Source of the DNA: Selaginella moellendorffii
Taxonomy: Eukaryota > Streptophyta > Lycopodiopsida > Selaginellales > Selaginellaceae
Assembly: GCF_000143415.4 (NCBI RefSeq)
Contig: NW_003314277.1
Location: 1,749,185 to 1,813,184 of the forward strand
Length of the DNA stretch: 64,000 nt
Reading direction: 5' to 3'
Shown here: piece after piece, positions 42,285-54,552 of the stretch
Layout: each line of letters begins with the position of its first letter
Position numbering within the stretch: the first letter of the stretch is position 1
The notes under the pieces: model-generated
Told to the model about the DNA's origin: nothing
The model's input: the letters and a program-made list of their open reading frames with translations, nothing else
The model's database searches: none
Program-made: the position numbers and the translations under genes

Positions 42285-45200
42285 ACAATGTGCCAACCAA
42301 CCTTTATCAAACTTATTCAAACTTAGATCTTCTTTAAAAGTTGTAGACTCCTAGGTCTCTCTTTCTCTCTATGATAAGCTTTTGACAAATTGAACACTCT
42401 AATATCAATAGTTTTCTTAGATCCTTTTCTTTAGCTCTAATTAGGTCTTAATACTCTACAGAAGTTATATAAAGCATTAGAGCAATTTAATATAATACTT
42501 CACTCACAACTTAACAAATTTATTCAACACCAACTTTCTAATTTAGAGCCAAAGATTAGTATGCCAATCCAGTAGTGCAGGAATTATTGTCACTATGGAA
42601 CTATAAATCTTTAGAACCTTTGGGGATCAATAAAGATAAAATAGTTATTAAGAGCTTTTTCATTAAGTAATTTCCCTTTTTCTAGTTTACTTAAGGAAAA
42701 AGAGATAGAGTATGCTACAACATCTAATCCATATTTTTGGAATTCCTTCTTACGATACTGATCTGCCTCTTGAACTTAGGGTCCTTGTTAGATTTGCTTT
42801 CACTCATCTGCTGTTGCAAAATATATTTTATATATTTGATCACAAAAATATAGGAATTGTTCAATTGGATAAGTTATACCTCCTCCTTATTTTGGCTCTA
42901 GTTTCTTCTTGATGGATCTTTAAGCTTTTTATATTATTACTCACTTTCAGTCCACTATATCTAACTTCTCTTTTTAAAAGTGTTAATAGAAATTTCAAGA
43001 TTTTGTACTTTCTCATTGTATTCTCTTTTGACTAGCATAAAGTCTAACTTATATTAAAGTGGTGAATGGTTAACAAATCTCCTTTGGTTTTATCACACAT
43101 GAGAGTAAGTTGGTAAAAATGATAACATTTGAAGGTCTTCATCATTCTTAATTTTCCTTAATTTGAGTTGGTGACTTAATAGCAGATTGGAAGTAGCGAA
43201 TGAACAATTATCCCCTTCTCTAAGTCTTTGTTCTTCTGCTTTTACAATCTAAATTTCTCACATTTCTTTGCATGAGTTATGAGTTCTAACACTTTACTCT
43301 TTATAGAGCTTACATAGCTCTTTTGCCATTATGAAGATCATCATTTAGGTTCTTTGGTTGGATGTTATACTCCCTATGACCAATATTGTAAACTAACAAT
43401 ATATTGACATAGAAGAATATTTGGTAAAATTGTTGAGGTAGAGTGTAAATTTCTTAGCAGGCAATGTTGACTTGATCACCTTGGGCTCCTTAGTATTGAT
43501 CTCAAAGTAGTATGATCCCATCCTTTCTAAGAACTTATGATATAAACCTAGAAGTACTAGCACTCTTTTCTCTTTCTTCCATGAATTTATGATATTAACT
43601 TGGAAAAATTAGCTTGATCTGCTCTGACATATTTGGCTCCACATGAAAGTCTAAATTGTCAGTCTCGAAAATAGGACTTCAGAATTATAATAGTGTTAGA
43701 ACCACTTGTATATATAATAATGTCTTTAAGGCTCAATTGCTCATCCTTCATCTCCACTTCAAACAGGTGCTTATTTCCTTGAAATTGATATCATACTTAT
43801 GAAATATGGCAAGGAGAGCTATTTGGTGCTTGCAAAACATTGGTCAATTAGTGTTGTTATAGAGATATGCTAAAAATGCCTTCAATAATTAAAATGATAT
43901 ATCCTCCATCTCAATTATGAAAGTCTTCCTCTCTCAAGTCAACTAAAAAGTGCTCAAAATCTAACTTGTGCATTACAAAAATATCATGCCTATACCCAAT
44001 GCTTAAACTCTATTGATATGCAAAATGAACTGATAGGATTCCCACTTTATGCAACACTAAAAAAGTCATATGTGATATTGATATGGATTTTACATGAGGT
44101 GGCATTTGAAGAATTCATATATGTACAAAACCATCATGCATGCATTCCAATATATGCCCATACCTTGAAAAAATGTTGTATCCAAAAGATTATTTTTGAG
44201 CCACATATCTGTTTAAACAATTTAAATATACATGTTTTAAATTGATTTGTCTTGCAGTAAAATTTTGAGCTCTTTGCAATGTCACCTACCTAAGGTACAC
44301 CTCCTTCCAAAACATGCCTACACATCCATAAAATTTTTTATCACTTGGATAATATTATAGTGTATATGGTTTTCACCCTTTATATTCCATATATATACCT
44401 CATAAGTAGATCTAGATACTTTTTATAAATAGCCAATAGAACTGAATGGGACCAACATATGGGAAATGATAGTGAGGGTGTCTTAAAAGATATGGCAAAC
44501 TATCATATAGTGATATTGAAGGATTAGTGCTCAATACATGAGGGTTCTTGTTACTAGTGAGATAAATTTTTTTTACTGAGCTAAGTCTACTTAAATAATA
44601 ACACATAGAAATTATGTCTTTATGCTAGTCCAATCTAAATGACTTCAAAATACCCATTTAACTTTAATTATAGAAGGACTGTTAAAAGGCCTACCAATAC
44701 TAATTTTTTACCGTCATAGTAGTAAAAGAAGAATATTTGAAAAAACTTGCTGACTTATAACTTTTAATACCCACAATTACATTCGTGATATGCTCCCCTC
44801 TTTAAAAACATCAATATCCTCATAAATGCATACTTTAGTTTAAACCACCACTAAGGAAACAACTCCACATTCAGTTCAAAAAATAATTAACCATCTTAAA
44901 GAATGGCAAAATCATCAAATATCAATGATAGTCAGGCAAGACCTTTAACAAAAATAATCGGCTATCCCAAATAAAAATCAATTATTACCAATGAATGCAA
45001 GATATAGAAGTTAATTTGAATATCAAAGATAATGAGCCAAAATACCTTTTCTAACAACTCTTAACAAATGAAATAATAAGTATGAAAACTCAAATAACCA
45101 AAACTCAAAGAAGTCTATAACCAAATCTTGTATAATAATGATCATAAATTTTGCATTAATTAACTTTAATACTAAAGATGAATTCATAATATAACGCACA

Positions 45201-47447
45201 ACATGTTTCCCAGCACATCTAAAGCTTTATAATGCAAAAGCTAATGAAGAATATATATGCATTTATCCAAAAGCTAAACATAACAAAGCATATTAGTTTT
45301 GCAAAAGGAAGAGTTAGTAATTGATAATTGGAATTGTTAGATCATTGTTAAACTTGAGTTGACATTATCAATCATTGATGATCCTTATTATGCTTGTTAG
45401 CAAATGGATTTATAAAGGATTAATTTGATGAACACTTATTAAGTATAGTTCATAACTAAATAATTCTTTCAAGGAAAAACCAAAGCTTAAACCTCTACTA
45501 AGCAATCTCATCTAGAACATAGTTAACCCAACTTACCATTCAGTTTATTTGAACATTAATATAGTTGTTAACTAGCAAAATACATGAATGCTAATGATAC
45601 AAAGATATGGCCTAAATAATCAACACCATCTTACGAGATTAGTGAAACAAAATATCAATCTCCAATAAACCCAAATAATCATCAATCACTATAGATGAAA
45701 AATTTAACATCCTCAATATGCCTATAAAGAAATATTTTGTCTCACTTTAGTATCAATGTCAAGGCATCACTTCAATGCCATTAACACCAAAACAAAGCAA
45801 AAGTGAACCACCACTTAAAACTCTTTAACAACCAACCTAACTAAGATCAAAGATACCTTATTGAATATTTAAGACCAATATTTTAATAATATTTAACTAT
45901 AAATAACAAATCATCAAAATGTAAATCGCCATGTCTAAGTAAAGTGTCAGCAGTAATTAATAAAGTCTACAAGCAATCACTAGTTGCAAGTAACTAACAA
46001 TTACCTTTTAACTTATGTTCATAAGACTCCAAACACTAAACTCATATAATTGAGTCATATAAGAAAACGCTTTAGATACAACATAAGGATCATGAACAAG
46101 TATAGATAAAATAACTACTCAAATTCAATTATACAATGATAAGCCTATCAATATGTTTAGCTAATGACTTTAAGTATAATTAAAGAGCTAGTTATGAATG
46201 ATCAATGCTTAGCCAAAACTAAAGTAAGGCCCATTAGAATAACTAAGTTAAACATCACTATCCTTAGTTAAGGCATGCTATTAAGACTAAGTCAATATCA
46301 AGGAGAATTCACTATTCTTATAGAGTTTAACCAAATATAAAGTGCTCAGAAAAAAAAGCATATAAGGTCATCTTTCTAGAGAAGTGCAACAATGACTTTT
46401 CTATTCTAATTCTAAACTCTATTTAACTCAATTGATTTAGATCTAAAAGTTAACATCCCTTAAAGTCACATCACACAAACTACTTACTAAGTTAACTGAA
46501 GTAATTACTAATCCTTTCACCAGTTTGTAATGGTTTATAAAAACAAAATGGTTTTTGAGCAAAATGATCAATAAATTAATCATTGGAAAAGCTTAAGAAA
46601 ATTTATGGAAAATCTTCCATTCTAGAGAAAGAATAACCTTCAATCTATGAATGTAAATTTTCAAAACTCAACTAACTTCTTTTTATTTATAACTTCACAT
46701 AGGTTCACCTCAATACAAATTCCCATGACCCATTAGTATACCTAAGTGATGAACACCATGCTATATATCTGATATCCAATGTTGATTGTTACAAATGCTA
46801 ATAAATACCCAAGACTTTATCTTAAATACCATATCTTCAAATATTTATATCATACTAACACTCTTCAATCATTTTCAAGATTTAGTATAGAATCAAAAAA
46901 TTAACAAAAAAAATAATATGAAAAATCAAACTCTAAGATAAACTCCCTATCACTTGATATAGCTATATTATTTCCACTAACACAAATGCTAGCAATACCA
47001 ATGCACAATTTCTTCATTTAACAATTTACTCTAAGTGGTAATAGATCCATTAACAAGCTATAGTAAATGAATGTTATAATTTTTCCAAAACCTCAATAAG
47101 CAAACTCTTAAGGAAACAAGGTACTCTCACCAACTTAATATAATAGATCACTTTTGAGAATATAGTTAAAGCTAATACAATGCTACTACTTGTAAGTAGA
47201 CTATCATCAACCACTTTGGGGTTAATTGTTATTTGACCAACTAGCTTTACAAACACATTGCTCATGATCTCAAGGATATAATATAAAAATTAAAATAACG
47301 TGATCACCAATTGAGCAATATTATAAACACATTCATGTCACTTATAGAGCACTTGAATTTAGAGCCGAACTCCAAGCCTGTTGTGCTACAAAACGAGGGT
47401 CTGATACAATCCCATGAGCATCAACTCCTCACATCCAACACTTGCAC
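42285..47447. other. AT-rich repeat DNA, no intact gene
   Basis: All frames are short. A gag-region trace similar to element A (CTTGATC.GCT.TGA.ATATTTGGCT) is seen near 43612-43640. A copy of the 47820-48310 repeat lies at about 44340-44800. The segment 45960-46230 has a related copy at 63070-63360. Otherwise I recognise nothing. Confidence 0.45.
44340..44800 (+). repeat. Dispersed copy of the palindrome-arm repeat
   Basis: The text TAGTGAGGGTGTCTTAAAAG, ATGGCAAACTATCAT and CATGAGGGTTCTTG parallels TAGTGAGGGTGTTTAGCAGA, ATGGTAAACTATCAT and TGGGGGTTCCTAAC at 47944-48030, in the same orientation. Confidence 0.6.
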
Positions 47448-49290
47448 AAAATGGTGTTAGATGGCATCTAGCACAATTTTGGTATACTAGTGGCCTAACA
47501 CGAGGAGGAGGGTACCTCATCGACTAGAGTAGCATGGAGTTTGGGCTTAGACCCAAGCTAGATGCAGAACAAGAAACGATACAGCCTAGCAGGAGCCAAA
47601 TTAATGTTTCAGGTGGTTGAATATGCATTCCAACCACTATCCCTACTATATATTTGGAACCCCTTACAGTGCCCCCCCGCCCCCCCCCCCCCTCTCCCCC
47701 GCTCTTGAGGAACACATGCTTTGGGCTTTCACCCCAAACCTCCCTTAGTACTAGAAGTTAGTCTTTGGGACAAGCTCGAAACTTATTAAATATGGAATGT
47801 CTTTAGATTGCGAATTTAGATATAAGATGAACACCATTGTGTTCAAGACAATTTTTACACTCTGTAGATATGCCAAATGAGCAAATCTAGACACTTTCCA
47901 TAAATAGCATTTAGCCCAAAATGAGACTAACCCAAAGGGCATGATAGTGAGGGTGTTTAGCAGACATGGTAAACTATCATTTAACGAATATTAAGGGACT
48001 AATCTCAATATTATGGGGGTTCCTAACACTAGCAAGTACAAGCCAACAACATGAGTTTCTCGTCACCATATCAAGTATGCTTGACTTAATGACAACTTAA
48101 GATTTCCTTCCTTAGCGCCCTTTTGGTCTAAGTGCACATGTGTTGACTAGTTTTTCAACTAGCTTGGGTGGAGACCATAAAAGGCAACTAGCAATACCGA
48201 CCTCCTATTGTCATGGCAGTAAGGAAAGAGTGTCTATAAGGATTGGCCGACAAATATCTTTCAATACCTAAAGTCACATTTGCGACTACAAAGATTTAGT
48301 CTAGTATCTAATATTCACTCAAACAATAGAATGCAACACAAATGCCACATCCCATCAATAAAGATTTATAACACTTAACACCATCAATTTTAAACTCAAA
48401 GTTAATCTAACACTAAGCAATTCAAATGTCAAGAATATGACTTTAGGTATCAAAAGATATTTGTCAACCAATCCTTATGGACATTCTCTTTTTACTTCTA
48501 TGATGACAGAAGATTAGTACATCTAGTTCCTTTTATAGTTCCCATTTGAGCTAGTTGAGAAACTAGTTAATACATATGTATTTAGATTAGATAAACATAA
48601 GGTAGGAACCCTTATATATTTTTTGTTGAGCATACTTATTTTGGTTTGAGAAACTCATGTTATTTTGCACTTGTTAGTATCAAGAACTCCTACAATATTG
48701 AGCTTTATCCCTCAATTGTTATGTGATAACTTATAGTGTTTGCCAGACACCCTTACTATCATGCCCCATGTGTTGGTCCCATTTGATTCCATATATTATT
48801 TATAATAAGTATCTAGATCTGTTCAAGAGGTATATTTATGGAATGTAAAAAGTGTCTTGAATACTATAGTGTTATTTCTGTGTCCCAATTTGCAATCTAG
48901 CATCATTCCATATTTAGTAAGCTTTTAAGCTTATCCTAGAGATTAACTCTTAGAATTGGGGTGAAAGCCTAAAATATGTGTTTCTTAGAGGGGGTTATGG
49001 GGAGTTCCAAATATAATATGTATAGTAGGGATAGTGGTTGGAAGCACAATTGACCATATTAGATATTAGTTTGGTTTCCACTAGGCTGTGTCACTTTTTG
49101 CTTTACATTTGGCTTGGGTTTAATTAGTTTAGCTTCTATTGGGCTCTATCACTCTTTATTCTGCATCTGGTTTGGGTTTAAGCCTAAATTCCATATTGCT
49201 CTAGTCTGTGAGGTATCTTCTTCTTCGCGTTAGGCCATTGTATGCTGAAATTATACTAGACTTTGTCTAACACTATTTTGTATGTAAGAG
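47448..49290. repeat. Imperfect palindrome of about 1.8 kb made of two LTR-like copies
   Basis: The left arm (about 47448-48310) and right arm (about 48430-49290) are reverse complements with many transitions. Paired landmarks are GGCCTAACACGAGGAGGAGG against the reverse of CTTCTTCTTCGCGTTAGGCC, ACCACTATCCCTACTATATA against TATAGTAGGGATAGTGGTT, and the pair around CAAATATCTTTCAATACC. The spacer is about 120 bp. The left arm has a C-rich tract at 47672-47700. The module matches LTR text of the young chromodomain element (GGGTTCCAAAGTATAGTAGG). Confidence 0.7.
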
Positions 49291-49379
49291 CTAGATACAG
49301 GGAGCTAGTGCTCATAGAGGATATTGAGTGCATACTAAACTTTCACTTCATAGCACAATGGGTTTGAAGCTCATTTCCA

Positions 49380-50330
49380 AATTCACGTGTCCTACATTTG
49401 ATATTAAAGGAATTGTTTCTTGAGCTTCTTGACAAAAGTCATATCTAACTAAGTGAGTTAACTTATGGAGTGTTAGTCCTTTTTGTTATGAAAAAGGATG
49501 GTACTATGAGGATATGTATTGATTATTGAGCTCTCAACAAGATCACAGTCAGAAACAAGTATCCTCTTACATTGATGACTTGTTTGATCAACTTTTAAAG
49601 GCTAAATATTTTACATGACTTGATTTGTAGTCCAATATCATCAGATACGAGTGGTAGATCAAAATGTGGAGAAGACAATCTTTAAGACTCATTATGGGTT
49701 TTGTGAATTCCTCGTTATGCCATTCGGGTTATTAATGCCCCAGCTATGTTTAGTACAATGATGGATAGAATATTTGGAGATTATTTGGGCACATTTATTA
49801 TTCTATATATTAACAATGTTCTAGTCTTCAATGAAGTGATGGAAGATCATTTAAAAAAATTAGAGTTTATGTTTCAAAAGTTGCAAGAGAACAAATTATA
49901 TGCTAAGGAGAGTAAATGCATTTTTGATCAATTGCATGTGAATTTCCTTGGGCATATAGTTGGTGGTGGTGTATTCGAGGTGGATCCAAAGAAAGTGGAA
50001 GTGGTGAAGTCCTAGGAAGTCCTAACCACTATATTAAATGTTTGTTTCTTTATCAAATTTGTTTACAATTTTGCAAATATTGCTCTTTTGTTAACTAAGT
50101 TAATGAAGGGTAGTATATCGTTTCATTAGACACTAGCTTATCAACATGATTTTGTATGATTGAAAGAGATTTTGACTACAATTCTTATTCTTAAGATTCC
50201 AAATCTTGATAAACCCTTTAAAATGCATTATGATGCATCTAGCTATGCCATAAGTGCCGTGTTACAGCAAAATTGTGATAATACAGTTAGTGTTACACTA
50301 ACGCAATGTAGTTTATAAGCAACTAGAGAA
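49380..50330 (+). pseudogene. Old Ty3/gypsy RT and RNase H fragment
   Basis: RT text is visible around 49490-50015, including VKNKYPL-like text and a short open frame with YINNVLVFNEVMEDHLKKLE where YIDDILIYS would be expected. It ends SKCIFDQLHVNFLGHIVGGG. An RNase H start (PFKMHYDASSYAISAVLQQ) follows near 50215. Many stops are present, and gag is not upstream. Confidence 0.7.
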
Positions 50331-50389
50331 CGACTTGAGAGACGATTCATGGAGTTTAAATATAGAAGGAAAGGGCTCATAAATAATAA

Positions 50390-52290
50390 TGCACCCCTTT
50401 TTCCATTTGATTAAGGGTTTTAGGATACTTGGGGTTAAGTGTCCTTGGGTTTGAATAGTACTGGGTTGAGTAACCTCTTAAAAAGTCCAAATTCATGAGT
50501 TTATAATTTGGTATCAAAACCTTTTTCTTAATTCTAGTGAAAGTTAGAGGCGGATTGCTAGGAGATGGCTAAGGTAGGGCATAAGCAAAATAAGGCACAC
50601 ACAAAACCTCCTCCAAAGATAGAGCCTTTAGTTGAACAAAAAGTTATGGATGAAGAATTTTTGCATGAAGAGGACTCCAATGAGAAAACTTCCAAATAGG
50701 AGTCTGGTGGTGAGGTTTAGTTGTCCAAGGCTCAATTAGACTCTTTAGAAGGACAATTGATACAGACCAATGCCTTACTAAAGACCTTCATAAGTAAGTT
50801 AAAGTGTGATGAGGGAAGAAAAAGTAAAAGACTGCAGATGCTAGTAATGTAGAAGGCATGGACCCTTTGGCGGGGACTGAGGCTAAACTAAACAAGATCG
50901 AAAAAACCAAAGTAGAATTAATCCCTTAAGCAGTTCCCAAGTACAAACTAAAGCCCCCATCGATCTTCAAGGGAGTGAATGATTATAAGGTGAGGATTGG
51001 TTTTACAATATGGAAGATTTTTTTAAGCGTTGCAATTATTGAGCTAAGAAAAGATCCCATATGCAAGACCATACTTGTCAGATAGAAGAGAACAATAAAG
51101 GCCAACAAAGGACCAGTGGCCACTTAGGAAGTGATGAAGCCAACGATCTGCGCAACTTATATTCCTTAAAATGCTACTCTATATCTAAGTAATGAGCTAA
51201 ATAAGTTAAAGCAAACAAGAACCATTCAAGAGTATGTGAATGTGTTTATGGCCAAGAGAATCCTTATAATAGCATAGATACATTCTATGCCTTCATATTA
51301 GACTTACAATCTTGGGCTTGACATGAAATAATGCGTTGGAACCCTACCAACTACAAGGAAGCATTTGATATAGTTATTAAGGTGTATTTTAATGATAACT
51401 TACGAAAAGGGAACACAATAAGGTTGGGATCCACATTTAGCAAAGAAGCCAAACCAAGAGGGACATATGGCAAAAGGAAATTTAGAAAGAGTTCCTTTAA
51501 GAATGAGTCTTTAGGGTTTCGGAAAGGCAGATTTAGTGGTTAAAAAGTAAGTATATGGGGGAGTCAAGTGAAAAGAAATAAACCCACTGATAAGAAAATG
51601 AAGTCTACTAGTAGCATGGGAAACAACATATGTTACAATTATGGTGAAGTAGAACACTTTTAGAGAAAATGTCCTTATTCGAAGAAGGCTAGAATCAATA
51701 TGGCCATTAAGTCGAGTGAAGTCCAAACTAAGGTATGTAATCTAGTCTTAAGCTCAAAATTACTCATTACACGAGCAACTTTGATAAAGAGTTGTTCACA
51801 ACATCTACTAGCCCTTTGAAAGAAGCTCAGAGGTAGATTTGTTAAAAGTTTTATTGACATAAGTGCTTCGGATAATTATGTGGCTGCAAATATAATATGG
51901 CAAGATGAACTAACAATGCAACAGCTGGGTGAACCAAAGACCATAGAGTTTGTTTAAAGTAGCCAAAACACTGATGAGGTACTTAAGTCGAAGTAGGGAC
52001 ATAGAAATTGGATATGGATTTCATTGTTTTAGACATGGAAAGATTTGATGTATCTTTAGAATGAATTGGTTCAATTGGTTTGTAATAGCTTTGCATGGAT
52101 AAGATAGGAATCTAGTGGTATTGGCAAATGCCCGAGAAAAACGATTTAGAGTGGAAACACAAAATTTAAAGGTAAGGCAATATAAGGCTAAATTGAACCC
52201 AATGTCCATGAGAGAATAACTCACTAGAGGGACTAAAGCTTGGGATTTAAAGGGTCCTATGATCAAGTCTTGTTGTACCAAATGATGTTA
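50390..52290 (+). pseudogene. Old chromodomain-element LTR end, primer site and gag/protease relic
   Basis: An LTR end precedes a primer-site-like TTTGGTATCAAAAC near 50512. Gag follows from an ATG at 50565 and is alignable along its length with gag of the young element at 54553. The zinc knuckle near 51628 is ruined (CYNYGEVEHF, then a stop), and a protease relic reads DISASDNYVA near 51860. Most differences from the young copy are C-to-T or G-to-A. Confidence 0.75.
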
Positions 52291-53791
52291 AGAACCTAGA
52301 AGTTTGGTGTGCTTGGCTACTTTGTAAGCGATTAAATTTTCCATTCTACTTTAATCACTTAAACATATTTTCAACCATTTGGAGGTATCTCACTCATAAC
52401 TTCTATAAAATTTATTTTCGACTTGGGGCATGCTAACCTTGTGAATGGCATTTATGCCACTTAGTCTTTGCTTAATGCTCCACGTGTCCAATCCCACTAT
52501 AGACACCCAAAGGTACCATTAATACATTAGCCTATTATACTAAAACTATATCCATTCATCTTTGTCTTATTGGTACACCCATACCATAGACCCATTTCCT
52601 ATGTGGTCATCCCTCAACCACACCTTAGCATAATGGACCACTATTGAGAATCCAGTCAAAGCTACTACAATGCTACTACGTGCAAGTAGATTAGCTTCCA
52701 CTCCAACCACAATAGTGTTTGCTAACACCACCACTAAGTTAGGGCCTGAAGGCCCGACCATTAAGTCTTATTGACATTTAGAACTTCCTCACCACATGAC
52801 TATGCCTTTTGTCACTATGCAAGAGGACTATTCCTCTTCCTTTCCATAGTCTGGGACTTTGGGATAATATTTCAAAACACTATAACCCTATATGAAGCTT
52901 GTGGGTACTCTCCCCACCTTTCGCCTTTGGGTGCCCTAGCCATATGGTTAGAGTGAAGTTCCGATGAGACACACTAGATATCAAAGTAGGTAGTGCCACC
53001 CACATTTGGATTGGGAGCATCGACTATTCAATCTCCCAGGGGAGCTAGAATTGGCTCTTGAACACTTTACCAAGTTACCCCACTTATCTGTTTGTGTTCA
53101 CTCTAACTTTGGACTCCTCAATTGTTATATCATCACTCACCACATGAATATAGCCTTCCTTGGTCACACTAGACTTTCCAAGCAAATTAATTCCACTAAA
53201 GTCCTCCTTTCTACTATCCTTTTGGAGCTCACCAAACCCCCTAGGCTCTGGGAGATGATTGCTTTGGGCTTTTACCCTTAGACTCGGATTTAGACTTGGA
53301 CTTGAAGTTGGACTTGGACTCGGTTTCGGACTTAGTCTCAGTTTTAGTCTTGATCTCGGTCTCGATTTCAATCTCGGTCTCGGTCTCAGTCTTAGTCTCA
53401 GTCTCGGTCTTGGTCTTGGTCTCAGTCTTGATCTTGGTCTTAGTCTCAGCTTTAAACTCAAACTTGATCTTGGTTTCCATCTTGGACTCAACCTCGGGCT
53501 CCATCTCGGACTCCATCTCAGGTCCATCTCAAACTCCTTCTTGGACTCCATCTCGAACTCCATCAAGTGTCCATCTTAGATTCCAACTTGGACTCCATTT
53601 CGGACTCCTTTGTAAGCGACTAATTTTTCCATTTTACTTTAGTCACTGAACCACACCTCCGACCACTTGGGGGAATCTTACTCACAACCTCCATAAGTCC
53701 TATTCCGGACTTGGAGCTTGCTACCCCCGAGAATGGCATCCATGCCACTCAACCTTTGCACTTGGTCCAAGTGCTCCACGCGTCCGATCCC
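52290..53791. repeat. Nested LTR fragments in both orientations
   Basis: The stretch 52322-52506 recurs in direct orientation at 53608-53791 (TTTGTAAGCGA, GAATGGCAT, GCTCCACG). The stretch 52770-53280 matches 60810-61360 (CTTCCTCACCACATGACTAT; GGTAGTGCCACCCACA; GCTCTTGAACACTTTACCAA). A hexamer array follows at 53280-53590. This is nested insertion debris; exact borders cannot be set by eye. Confidence 0.6.
53280..53590. repeat. Degenerate hexamer array (GACTCG/GTCTCG type)
   Basis: A run of about 300 bp is built from GGTCTCGGACTCG-like hexamers. Because the period is a multiple of three it is open in several frames on both strands (SVSVLVSV, LGLGLSL, ETETKTE), which is a repeat artefact and not a gene. 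Confidence 0.85.
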
Positions 53792-53891
53792 NNNNNNNNN
53801 NNNNNNNNNNNNNNNNNNNNNNNNNNNNNNNNNNNNNNNNNNNNNNNNNNNNNNNNNNNNNNNNNNNNNNNNNNNNNNNNNNNNNNNNNNN
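53792..53891. other. Assembly gap (100 N)
   Basis: Exactly 100 undetermined bases, probably a placeholder of unknown true length, lie within an LTR. Confidence 1.
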
Positions 53892-54493
53892 AGTGAGCAT
53901 GGACTCGGGTGGTGCCAGAGGGGTGAAGTGCTCAAGAGCAGCTCCCACTCCTGAAAGGGAAACCGAATGCAGTGCTCCTGGCTCATGTGGAGTGGTGCCC
54001 CACTTGAGTACTTTCTGGTTCATTGGTCCTCGCCCTTCTTAGGGGCTTGGACCTTCCCTTCGGGATGGAAGTGGGGGGGTAGAGGTACTCATACTGGGCC
54101 ATTAGGCCACGGTGTTTCGTCCCGGCGTCCTGAAGCATGTGTTGCACCCAAGATTTGGGATTTAGAGGGTCCCATGATCAAATCTTGTGGTACCAAGGGA
54201 GGTTAGGAACCTGGAGGCTTGGTGTGCTTGGCTGCTTGTGCTTGCAGGGAGTGTAGCTGAACCTTAAGTCCAGTCTAACCCGAGGAGGGGGATTGGGAGA
54301 GATTTGGGAATCTGTGGATGGATGGCTAACACTTCATTACTCGTGCAGTGAGTAGCTGAAACCAAGTAGGACCAAGTAGGGGCTAGTACCATAGGCGGGA
54401 ACCTTAACAAGGAACTTAGCTAAAGCCAAGGCAGTGTTGATTAGATAGACGAGGTAAGCTGGCAAATTGAAAAGGAAAAATTTGTGGCTTACA
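53892..54493 (+). repeat. 5' LTR (partial) of the chromodomain element
   Basis: It matches 60178-60787 over about 600 bp (AGTGAGCATGGACTCGGGTG to GTGGCTTACA). The upstream part is lost in the gap. It ends TTACA, directly followed by the primer-binding site. Confidence 0.85.
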
Positions 54494-54509
54494 TTTTGGT
54501 ATTGGAGCA
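54494..54509 (+). other. Primer-binding site, tRNA-Met type
   Basis: TGGTATTGGAGC follows the LTR end at once and differs from the usual plant initiator-Met site TGGTATCAGAGC at two positions (C to T, A to G). Confidence 0.75.
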
Positions 54510-54552
54510 TTTTTCTCAGTTCTAGCGAAAGATAGAGGTGGATTGCTGGGAG

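Noticed and set aside
53084-53649. Charged or Leu/Gly-rich frames over the hexamer array
   Set aside because: A repeat with a period of six stays open in many frames. The same happens at 59754-59984 and 61231-61781. None has independent coding evidence.
53678-54023. Frames spanning the 100-N gap
   Set aside because: The gap length is arbitrary and the flanks are LTR sequence.
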